The position numbers were made by a program, and so were the translations under genes. A model generated the notes under the pieces. It was given only the letters and a program-made list of their open reading frames with translations, made no database searches and was not told the DNA's origin. Shown here piece after piece: positions 43,950 to 55,200 of a DNA stretch of 64,000 nucleotides. The stretch lies in contig OZ038455.1 of assembly GCA_964036195.1 (NCBI GenBank), positions 8,759,855-8,823,854 on the forward strand, given 5' to 3'. This DNA is from Sphaerolaimus hirsutus. Its lineage: Eukaryota > Nematoda > Chromadorea > Monhysterida > Sphaerolaimidae. Numbering within the stretch: position 1 is the stretch's first letter; each line of letters opens with the position of its first letter.

Positions 43950-45285
43950 TATGTCAGTGTGATATCGGGTTATCTGCTTTGGGTATAAAACCGAATCTTA
44001 CTGAACTGAAACTTAAGGTAAATATATTGTTCAAATGGTAGTGTGGCACTTCCCAGGTGCCAGTTCCTCAAATTGAGTAGTGAGAAGTAAAACGGCAAAT
44101 GCGAAGTGAATTGAGAAGAAAATTGGCAAAAGCGAAGTGAAATGGCGAGTAACTTGGCAAAAGTTAAGTAAAAAAATAAAAAATAATTTCCCTTCGCAGT
44201 TGCCAATTTCCTTCTCAATTCACTTCTCATTTCACTTCGCGTTTGCCATTTTACTTAGCAATTTGCGGAACTGGCCCCAGATCTGCCATTTGCACATGCA
44301 GATCGATTTGCACGGAGAGCTTGCGGACTCGCTAAAATTTCACAGCCAATCAGCCAACTGGATTACTGTTACTGTGGCCTGGCACCCATGTGGTTGTGGT
44401 GAAAACGTGGAATTTTTATCGACATTTGGCACCACTTTTTCCTGATAAGTTGCGTCTGGTCCAGTGATGAAAATGCGTCACGGTGCTTTTTTTAGCGCTA
44501 AAAGCGGCGCGGTGCCATTCATAGTCGATTTGCACCGAGCACCAATAGCATCGTAGCGAAATAACGCAAAGCGCCGTGACACATTCTGCCTGTGGCGCTT
44601 TTTCATTACTGGTCTTGTCTCTGTGATCGATTTTCGACGTATTTTTGCAATTAAAATTCCAAGGGTGACACAAGTTTTCCAAAAGTCTGACACCAAAAGT
44701 GCCCTTTCGTTGTGATCCTTTCTTGCAATGGTTTTGTGTATTTACTACAGCAATGCGTAAAAAACTAGGTATATATTTATTTTATTTTCTCCACGATTTT
44801 TATGCAATTCCGTGCAAAGTTTAGTTTCGATTTTTTTTTTGTCTGGTGAAGTGATTTTATGAGCTTGTTTCTGTTTCGTTAGGTTTGTGCCCTGCAAAAA
44901 TGTGACTATTGAAACATCTTACTTGGCGACCACTGAGAGGGAAAACGCCAGAAAAATTGCACCAAAAACTGCCCGAAAATGGCGCAGCACCATGGCGCGT
45001 TTCCATCACTGTTGGTTGCTTATCAAACTGGATGTGTTTTTCACATAGAAGTATAAAAATGTTTGTGATATGTATTTATCCCTTTTTCTGTCTATTGCAA
45101 AGTTTATGTCATTGGAGTTTTTTTCTGGTGGGTTGCTATCTTCGACAGTATATTTATTGTTTACAGATACACGGTTTATGTTCCACTATATTTTGTCTGA
45201 CAACTGGGTGAAACAAATAAACTATTAAATGTCTCATTTCGATGTTGCACTCGGAGGTGGCAAGAGTTTGCATGACATTTGAGGG
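43950..45285. other. Intergenic, no gene seen
   Basis: It includes a short inverted repeat of AAGTGAAATGGCGAGTAA type at 44050-44270 and simple AT-rich sequence. Confidence 0.45.
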
Positions 45286-45309
45286 GTCTATTTTTTTCCC
45301 AGCTCGAAA

Positions 45310-45385
45310 ACACCTGGGGGTATTTCGACCCCCTCGAAATTCAAGGGGGCCGGGGGGGGGGGGGGTATTTCGAGGGAATACGGTG
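45310..45385. mobile_element. Partial MITE, TACCGTA family
   Basis: GGGGGTATTTCGACCCCCTC, then GGGGGGTATTTCGAGGGAAT and ACGGTG. Truncated at the left. Confidence 0.45.
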
Positions 45386-46026
45386 GTAAGATTATCAAAA
45401 GTAATAAAGACAGTTGAAATAACTGGAGATAAATATGAGCTATTGCAAGGTTTGAAGCAGGGATTGCCAGGATTCTGACTCCATTGGTTCAGATCAGCAG
45501 ATTTGCTTCGCTGAAGGATTAAGGGCTTGAATATAAATATTCTAGGCTATTCTAAAAAATCGCTGAAGCTTAGGTTACGTAAATTCTAAATATTTTATAA
45601 CTGCATATACAGCTAAAAATCGTTGTAACATTTAGTAATTGTGGATCTGAAAGGTGTAAATCAGCAAAGAATACTAGAAATTTTCCCAACATCACCAAAA
45701 ATTTCCCCGACAGGGACAGCATGAGGACTTTTTACGCTTGATATATTGCTAGACAGACAGCTGAGTAGCTGAACAAATCTTTTTGGGGTTAACGCAAACT
45801 GTGTGCGGAAAATAAAAACCTGATGTTTCCGCTGGAGTGGGTGGCGGGGGTCTACCCTCCAGGGGGTTGGATAGATAGCAAATCGCTTCTCCGGGGGGAT
45901 AGATAGCTGAAAACTTTTTGGGGGTTCAATATATTTATGGTTTTTTCAAGGCGCAGAAGGAAAGGGGAGAAAATGCTGAAAGTAGGTGAAAATAGCTGAA
46001 AAATTAGGTCGGCATATAAGCACATG

Positions 46027-47177
46027 TACACTACCGTGCATAAAAGTGCGGAATCTGGTAGCATGCATTGTTTTGGTGATGTTCCAACGCATAGAAGCAT
46101 GGCTGACAAGTATATAGCCATCTGTTTGATGCACAGTAGTGTTAATAATATGCATGCAAAAAATTTTTTTCTAATTTTACTCATATGCCATTCTATGATA
46201 AGAAATATGAAAACACCTCACTTTGTTCATCGTTCATAATAGTCCGGAAAATGTCACTTAAGCTATTCTAAACTTCAGAATGCCCTGAAAAATATGAATG
46301 GTTAAATAAAGGGCATGATCGATAACACAAAAAGCAAGAAAAAATTCCCACATATATATTCCATCTTTAAAGATATAGCGATATGAACGTGACGCTGCTC
46401 TTTCTGTGTTTTCACCAGGTCGACATGAAAACTGACATACAGATCAAGTACAATCACACACAGTTGAGATTAGATTGGTGCATAACCTAGAGCACTCTTG
46501 AGGGTATTTACATAACCATATAGCTTGTAAAATACATTGCAGTCTGGTTAAATCATGTTCTTAGGCCAAATGATTATTTATAAATTTTCATCATTTTCAG
46601 GAACAAATTTGGCCAAATGAAATCATCAACATTTTTGGCCTAAGAACAATTTTTTTCAGATGATCAGGGTTCACTGTAGGTAGTGTACCTAGGTACCCTG
46701 AGGTGTCTTCTGTATGATAAAGAGTTCAAAACACCACTGTGCAGCTTGAAGGTGTAATCCAGCTTGCATATTTTTGACTCATACCATGGGATACACAGAA
46801 CGAGCAGTGTCACGTTCAATCAAATCGCTATATCTTTTAAAAATGGAATATATATGATAATTTTTTCTTGCATTTTGTGCTGTCGATCATGCCCTCTATC
46901 TAACCATCCGTTTTTTCAGGGGTTTCTTAACCTTAGAATAGCTTAAGTGACGTTTTCCGGACTATTATGAACGATGAACAAAGTGAGGCGTTTACATATT
47001 TCTTGTCCTAGAATGGCATATGGGTAAGATTGAAAAATAATTTTTTGCATGCATATTATTAACACTACTGCGAATCAAACAGATGACAATATACCTGGCA
47101 ACAATGTATCTCTGCGTTGGAACATCGCCAGAACTGTGCATGCTACCAGATTCCGCACTTTTATGCACGGTAGTGTA
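46027..47177. mobile_element. Long-TIR Tc1/mariner-like foldback, 1151 bp
   Basis: TACACTACCGTGCATAAAAG at the left and CTTTTATGCACGGTAGTGTA at the right. Arms are about 390 bp, extending to 46415 and from 46790. Ends on TA fit the Tc1/mariner TA target. No transposase frame. Confidence 0.75.
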
Positions 47178-47512
47178 CTACAAGAAAACAACAACTAAAA
47201 ATAGGCAATCAAACACATGATTAGTAATTTTGAAGGCGAAAGACAAATATATAGGTAGGTATGAAAATTAGTGATTTGAGTGCAAATTTGTGTAAGATGG
47301 CTGGACGATTTGGGGGGGTGTTCAGGGAATAATAGCCGAACAATTTGCCTCTGGGAAAGCTAGGCGGTACGGGGGGCGAGGGGTTACCTCCCCCCATTCG
47401 AAATCGCTGGTGTGTGGGGTTGCAGTGTTGGCACTATAAATTGGTTTCAGTTGCAATTGTCAATGGAAACAGCGCTCGTCGAAAGTAGGGTGCATAGTGC
47501 CGGGAGCAGGTG

Positions 47513-47698
47513 GCAGTCCCAAGCCCTGTAAAGTGTAAAGTAAAGTGTCAAATGTAAAGTCAAATGCAAAGTAAACTGTCAATCAAAACAAAAAAGAAAA
47601 GATTTTATTACTGGAATTTGCATGACAATTGACAGTTTACTTTGCATTTGACTTTACATTTGACACTTTACTTTACACTTTACAGGGCTTGGGACTGC
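47513..47698. mobile_element. Near-perfect palindromic foldback MITE
   Basis: GCAGTCCCAAGCCCTGTAAA at the left and TTTACAGGGCTTGGGACTGC at the right, with the arms of about 85 bases almost perfectly complementary around a short A/T spacer. It is the best-preserved member of its family in the window. Confidence 0.85.
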
Positions 47699-47837
47699 CC
47701 CCAGTAGTGTAATGGTGGAAGTTATTTATGGTGCTAGACTTCACTGAGTCTAGCACCATTAATAAATTCCACCATTACGTTTACGAAAATGCGGCCATTT
47801 TCGAATAGCGTCACTCCATAACAAAAGTGAACCAAGC

Positions 47838-47936
47838 GGATACCGTATATCCTCGATAAAGTCCCCCTCGAAAAAAGACCCAGTTAAAAAGTCTGACGAA
47901 AAAACTACCCTGGGGGACTAATTCGAGGATATATTT
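47838..47936. mobile_element. Small MITE, TACCGTATATCCTCG type
   Basis: TACCGTATATCCTCGATAAA at the left and CTAATTCGAGGATATATTTA at the right. The right terminus has decayed. Confidence 0.5.
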
Positions 47937-48013
47937 ACACTAAGTTATTCCACTTAATATTCCAGTAATCCACTTGTTCAAAGAGAACGGTTTTTGTGAT
48001 ATTATCACTAACC

Positions 48014-48445
48014 TACCGTATTACCTCGTATTATCCCCCACCCCCTTGAATTAACCCCCCTCGAATTAACCCCCCTCAAAATGGGCGGAGGAAATAATAA
48101 ACTCCCCTCGAAATACCCCCCCCCTTCGGAATGATGTACGTCATGTACATAATAAATACGTCATGTATGCAATGTACATGATGAATATTACTGTTTATTT
48201 GCATTGCAGCTACACATAGAGTAGTTTGTGTGGCTATCTACGTTTTTATGTCCAAATATATCCTGTTTGGACACATTTATTACCTGTTTTGGGTATGCAA
48301 TTGCCTACTATTTACTACGATCCTTACGAAAATTTCTGACGAAAAAAAAAAATCCTCGAATAAATCCCCCCTCGAATTAACTCCCCCTCAAATTGTTCTG
48401 GCGAAATAATAAACCCCCATGGGGGTATTTCGAGGTAATACGGTA
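48014..48445. mobile_element. MITE, TACCGTA family, 432 bp
   Basis: TACCGTATTACCTCGTATTA at the left and GTATTTCGAGGTAATACGGT with final A at the right, with inner CCCC/GGGG runs and CTCGAATTAACCCCC words. Confidence 0.75.
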
Positions 48446-49994
48446 TGTTTATTCGATTAACGCATCATTGGTGTTCTAATTCTGGTTTATATACGACTAC
48501 CATTTGTCTTCTAATATATAGAACTGCATACCTACATCAAATTAGCACCTCCAATAGAACAACAGGTTTTGGCTGTTTTTCCACGCACGAAATAATAGAA
48601 CGGGATCCTCCGATAGAGTTACAGGTAGAAATTATGTTGGAAGAGTGCCAAAACATAAAAAAGGGGGAAACGATGAAAATTTGACAACGAAAATGTCCGA
48701 AACGTTGGAAAAATTCTGAAGTTTTACCTATTTGTTTTCATATTTTGTGTTGTTTGAATTGATGCGCTGATATTACAGTGCTCAAAAAAAACGTGTGAAA
48801 AAATTGAAGGTAAAGAAGTTGACGAAAAAAATGGCACTTCTATTAGAAAAAATACGATATTTTCAAAAATCACTTCTCGGGAAGATCTTTTCCCGTCGCG
48901 CTGGGCATTGTCATCTCATCACTTCACTACTTACCGCAAAATTACCAAATTAAACTATTTAAATGATCACGCGTTTGCTGTGCGTTAATTTCCAAATACT
49001 TGCGCACAAAAAACTTTCTTGCTGCCGTGGGAAAATGCTGATTATCAAACACGTAAAACGATTAATTTGCGAGAATTTTAGACGGCCATTTTGGCAGATT
49101 GTTTTTTGGTGAAAATGAATACATCATCGCACTTTGGGGTCGAGATGAGTGATGATCATTGCGCTGTTAAAATAGTAAGAAAAACATTTTTAGTGGAGCT
49201 TTGTGAAGCGTGACTGCTTCACAAGTCTAACGGTTTACAAGTGCGGTAAACAAGTATACATGTCATCAGTGTTTCATTAATGTTTCATCATAGTTTTAAA
49301 GAGCCACTGTTCTGGATTACAAGCAAATTTTAACTGATATTATACTTCTTTTTACATGATGCAGCTAAGGTCCAGTCAAATGACTTTTAGAGGTGAAACC
49401 CATGCACTTTATGAGTAAGGACAGGCACTGTAGACTGTACTTTTCATCCATACAAACATGTCAAAATCATACTTCATAACTTACCAGCATTCAATAATTG
49501 AATTCAAAGCATCAAATCAAATACTTAAGAATAATACCAAAGTACAATACCACATGTAAATTAATGAACAAATTTTTTAGGCCACAGGAATAACCACTAT
49601 TCAATATTAGCATGATTCTGCTTCAAACCTTTTTTGTGGATATCAATTATGGATACAAAGGATTGGTGTTGGCTGTGTATCCACCCCTGTGTTATCTATT
49701 CATGGCACATCACTATTTAGGGGGATAATGATTCACTGATTCTGATTGTAAAAAAATAAGTTTAAATGCAGATTGGAATGTTGTTTTCTACTGGGTGTTA
49801 CTAAATTTGGGTTGTGCTTGTTTTTACTTCTAAGGTGAATCAATGGATCAATGATCAATGTTTGGATCAATGAACATTCCTAGGTTGTTAAAATTTACTT
49901 GTGAACTAATGCAGTACCACTTGTAAAATATCATACTGTATTACCTCCAATTGTAGGTATACATGCAATAGATTTTATCAGCTTTTTCTGCACC
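48446..49994. other. Intergenic, no gene seen
   Basis: It includes a possible repeat of TTCTATTAGAAAAAATACGA type ending near 48860. The rest is AT-rich without ORFs. Confidence 0.45.
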
Positions 49995-50803
49995 TACAGT
50001 CAAGAGTACCTTATATTTGGTCTGGCCAGGTCACAGGTCTGGACACAGGTCTGGCCCCCACTGATTTCTGAGCTGCGGGAGGTTTATAAATCTAAAATTC
50101 TGGGGATGTGTTACCAACACCCCTCCCCTACTATACACTATTCAAAAATGTCAGATTATTGTGAAAAATTTCTTAAAATTTCACTTATTCTTTAAAAAAA
50201 CACCACCCCCCCAATAAATGGATGACAAAAAATTCACATTTTGGAACTTTTTTGTTATACACTTGAAGAGCTGGTTTAGGATACTTTAAAGGGTAGGTTT
50301 TGATGTTCAAAGTTATGTAAACAACCATACCTCTAAAATGTCTGCATTGCAAAATTTACTTGGGGGAATTTCAAAGTGTACATTTTGTAAATTTTTGTTC
50401 CTCTAATGACGTCATTATGATGTCATAAAATTCCCCCCAAGTAAATTTTGCAATGCCGGCATTTTAGATGTATGGTTGTTTACAAAACGTCAAACATCAA
50501 ACCCTTCCCTTTAAAGTATCCTAAACCATCTCTTCAAGTGTATAACAAAGAAGTTCAAAAACGTGAATTTTTTGTCATCCATTTATTGGGGGTGGGTTTT
50601 TTTTAGAGAATAAGTGAAATTTTAAGGATGTTTTCACAATAATCTGACATTTTTGAATAGTGTATAGTAGGGGAGGGGTCTTGGTAACACATCCCCAGAA
50701 TTTTAGATTTATAAACCTCCCGCAGCTCAGAAATCAGTGGGGGCCAGACCTGTGTCCAGACCTGTGACCTGGCCAGACCAAATATAAGGTACTCTTGACT
50801 GTA
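49995..50803. mobile_element. Foldback element, about 385-bp arms
   Basis: TACAGTCAAGAGTACCTTAT at the left and ATAAGGTACTCTTGACTGTA at the right. The two arms (to about 50385 and from 50415) are complementary nearly throughout, so almost the whole 809 bp is one palindrome. TA ends fit Tc1/mariner. Confidence 0.8.
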
Positions 50804-51011
50804 ATCCACCACGTTTTGCCATTGTTTTGTGATTTTGAACATTTTGGCAAACAGCCAGATGTGCCTTTTATTGAAGATATACCTATTATTGGAAGTATAT
50901 CTTCTAGGTTTCTATTGGAGCTATGCTTACTTCTTATTTTGTCAGGCTCAAAAAGGCCAAAATTTCACCTTTTATTAGAGGGTATTTTTATTGAATGTAT
51001 TTTTACAGGAG

Positions 51012-51016
51012 GCAAT
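51012..51016. repeat. BEL target duplication, left (GCAAT)
   Basis: GCAAT abuts the LTR and recurs at 63301-63305. Confidence 0.85.
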
Positions 51017-52117
51017 TGTAAAATAATACGGAACTTGTTGAAGTGACTTGTGAACCAGCTCCTATTCCTAACCGAGGAAGAGGACAAATGTGAACAAGTG
51101 AAAGTTGACGTGAAGCGTCGTCTCTAGTTGACGTTCCGTTATTTTATCAAATGTGATTAGTTGAGTTGAAGTGAATTGACGTGAGTTAGTGTGAAGCAAA
51201 TTTAGATTGTTTACCAAAGGTTTTGACGAACGTTTTTATTTAGGCGATTAAATACAAAGAATTAAATGTAAATAAAATATATATAAAAATATACGTAAAC
51301 AAAGGAATTAATTTACAACTAAAATTAATTACTTAAATAAAACGTAAAAGAAGCTCTAATTACCGGAGAAATAAGGCAATTTAAAGAAGGCACTTAATTA
51401 CGACAAAAGGCGAGAATTAAGTGGCGCGGTTGTGAAATAAAGCACCTCAAACAGCGCTGATGTGAAACAAAGCACTGAGGTGACTTAAAGCACCAAGCGT
51501 TAAACTTAGCACCAAAAACAAGCGACTTAATAAGGTGACTACGGCGCTTATTTAGATCCTAGGAAGAGATTCGTGTGAAGTTGACGAGGTTGCAAACACT
51601 GCCGATTCTAGCTGTGAAATCGGCTTTTAAGGGCCAGACCGATGGCGATTTGTTTGGCGCCAATCGGTCGGCTCTAATCTCCGATTTTTACCCAACATTT
51701 CCAATTGTGAAAGTTCAATCCTTGCCCGCTCGCTTCTCCGATGAAAAGCGAGCTAAACTGGCAAGATAGTGAAAATGTGAGACAAGCCAGACAGCATTTG
51801 AAATGGCGCGCGGGCCCGGCGCCCCGCTCGGGGCGGGCCCGCCGCTTAACATAAACATGACGGCGTATTTGCGTGCTGCTTGTCAAGGAAATGTGGCGGA
51901 ATGTGAGCAATGACTAAGATCTAAATATGTGAACGATGTGAAGCGCACGTTGTAAACAACATCGCTTGAGATATTAATTGGTGAAGGTGAAGATGTTAAA
52001 ATGGGAATGTAAATATGAATGAAATCTTGACGAGTTGAATTAATTGAATATAAAAGAGAACATAAGAAAGTTAACTTAAATATTATAGGTTTTTACATTT
52101 TACGATAATGTTACACA
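51017..52117 (-). repeat. BEL 3' LTR
   Basis: On the minus strand it runs TGTGTAACATT to AATACAAT-like ends (plus strand TGTAAAATAAT...GTTACACA). Collinear with 62200-63300. The polypurine tract before it is weak (minus-strand TTTCGGGAG at 52118-52126). Confidence 0.9.
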
Positions 52118-52200
52118 CTCCCGAAACTAGAATAAAAATTAAATTTAATTTAATTTTATCTCAGCCAATCTCGGCAAATTGATGTGAAACATAATCAAAA

Positions 52201-55200
52201 TCAAACGCCTGTGATACTCTCATCACTCCTGTGGTAGCAGATCGTCGGCGTCTTCGACGCCGGCATTTTCCCGGCCCTCCTCATGATGCTCGTCCATGGG
52301 TTCGACGGCATCCTCCTCAGGCTGGTTGCCTTCCCCGTGTCCGGGCGCCTGGTCTTCTGGGGCCCCCGCTGGTCGTCCCGGCCAGTTGGGGAGCTTCTCA
52401 GATTCCTCGGCGAGCCTCTCGAAGGCTTGTCGGAGCGCGTCGGTCTCGTCGACGATCGCCCTCGACGGCTCGGTGGGCTGCCATTGCTCCGATGCTGCAA
52501 GCGGTTGGCTTGATAGCAAGGGGACATGGGAGGTTGTGAATGAGGTCGTACACTGTGAAGTGATTGAGTTGAATTGGTCAAATGGTACGGTGGGGGATCT
52601 AGTTCTTGATCGTGACTTTCTTCCATCTCTCCGAGCTCTATGTCGGACTGTGAAGGTGTTTGTCTGAGGAAGGTCACAGATCTTTTTAGATCGTTTAACT
52701 TTTGATTTGACCAGTTTTTGATTGATGTTATTGAATTTGTGAAAAGTTTGGGGTATAAAGGAAAATGTTTTGTGTGACAATTTCTGCTCACCTGGGAGCC
52801 CTGCGACTCCAGCGAATCTCTTGAGTCGCTTTTGCAAGGGCTCGCGGTCAGGGATCGCGTCTTCCATTGTGACTTCCGTTGTGACAGGCTCGGTGACTGT
52901 GAATCTGGCGTTTGGTGACGAGCTCTGCGGTTGTGACTCGCAGGAGGGTGCAGGTTTTGTGACCCGGCGCGCCCCCGTCTCCATTTCGATTTCTTCGGCG
53001 CGTTCGGTACTATAACCGATCGGGGGATCCGATCTAGGCTGTACCGTGCGTCCTGAAAGCCGTTTGAATGGAGAAACTCGTTTGAGGGGTGTGACAAACT
53101 TTGAAGGTAACTGTGACGAACTTGATGATTGTGACGATTGTGTGACGATTTGGTTTGACAAAGCGGGTTTGTTGAAACCGCTTGCCGGCTTCTTCTGGCG
53201 GTTACGTCGCCGTCGCTTACCGATTTTTCCTTGTTGAACGGGCGGGGGCCCCTGTTGTTTGGGCTTCTGTCCCTTCTGCCCTTTCTTCGGAAAAAGCCCT
53301 TGATGTCTGGCAGCATACCCCTGCCGGTTACGAGCCGCCACTGCATGTAAACATAACCAATATACCCAATATAAGCAATTGTGATAATAATGAGTATGAT
53401 GTTCACAGTTGTTTGAAGTGGCCCAGTAAGTAACGTATCTAATGCTGACGCACCACCTGTGACACTACCGTGAATGATGTGACCCAATTCTTTTCCTACA
53501 CCTTCAAAATATGCACCAACCCCTTGGCCAATGCCTGCAATATATGCTTGCACTGCTTTAGGATCGTTGGATTTTGTTGCAATATAATCGACTGAACGTG
53601 TGACTTGTTGTTCTAGTCGTTGCAAATTTTGAAAGTGATGATGTGCAGCCATGATACTGAATGCAATATCAGTCATGCTTACACCTGGTGACCCGGAAAC
53701 ATTTAGTGTGAATGGTTTCCACGAGCCAGCCCAAATTAATTCGATTGGGAGTTTTGTGACGTGTAAATTCGTTGGTCCATTTTCGTTGGCCCATGAATTA
53801 TCATTTAATTGATAATATTTGTGATCTTTCATGAGACAATGATCTATTGGTGAATGTGTGATCAGATCATTGGTGCCGGGAGCAACGAACATAATATGTG
53901 GGTGATTTGTGACCTTGACCGGCAGAAATTTATAACATGTATTGTTATATTCATGTTGAAAATAAATAATTTCTGCTGTGACTGGTTTACAATCCCAGAA
54001 CATTAATATATCTCCATGCCATTCAGCATAGAGATTTTGACGTCCTAGCAATGCTCGTAAGCCAAGTGTGGGATTGAATGTGACAATTGCATGAATTATA
54101 TCTAGTTGGGTCTGACGGATGTGACATAATTGTTGCCAGATAGATCCAAATTGTTTTTGTTCTAGATGTGCAATTTTGTCAACTTCGTATTGTTGACGGG
54201 CTGTGAGCAAGTGAAACACACCAACATCAAGATTTGGTGCGAGTTTGAAATGAAGAGGAGCTTTTTCGGTTGGAGGCTTTTTCAATTTCTTGAGTTGATA
54301 TCGAAGAAATTGAATGAATGCCGAGCCCTGGTCAATATATTTTGCGTCTTTTGGCACGCATTCTGCATTATTTGGGAATTGTTGTGATCTCCATGTGACA
54401 GAAAATGCAGCTTGCAATTTTTCCACTATGTAATGATTTTGTGAATATTGCGCATCAAATTGACCAATCTCTTGGAATGCACACTGCTTGTTGAATGCGG
54501 TAGCATTCCATAAAGAGACGCCATTGTCGCTGTCATAACAATAGCCGGCTTGTGGGTTGCAATGTGACAGATCTTGAATTTCGGAAACTATTTTCTTTCC
54601 GTCAAGACTTGCGACCACACCTTCCTCTATGTGAAAGTTCATTACTGTGTTACTCAGATTGTGACAAAAGTAACAATAATCGATGTGAAGTGATTTGTTA
54701 GTGCTCCACAATGCATGACTGATTTTTATTAAGGGTTCGCCTTTCCAAGTTTTATTTTGGTAGGCGATCATGCAATCGTAGGTTGTGACTCTGTGATTTT
54801 TAATGATTTCTGGTGGCAGCATAGCTTTTCCGCCCACCAGGCTCATATACGTGACTATAGTATGCTCTTGTTGAAAGCATCTATAAATTGGTGTTGTTTG
54901 CGGCTGAACACGCAACGTCCATATGGATACCACAATATCCTCTATGGCTGTGACTTGAGGAAAGTGACATGTTACTTTTTCCGGAAGTTGTATTGCGTGC
55001 CCAGTGCGTGTTTTATGGCACAGATTAAAAGTTTTGTGATATTGATCTGTCCATGTGAGCGCGTTGGCTAATTTTGATTGTATTAGCAACGAAAGTGCCA
55101 TTAAATGCGACACGTTTCCCCAGAACGAATATGTGCCAGTGTAGCGACATGTTCGACGTGGGTTTGCGCGTCTTGCATCTTGCTGTGAAGATTGTGATTG

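Noticed and set aside
52231-53237. Plus-strand ORFs of 60-120 codons opposite the BEL tail
   Set aside because: Reverse-strand shadows of a GC-rich, low-complexity coding region.
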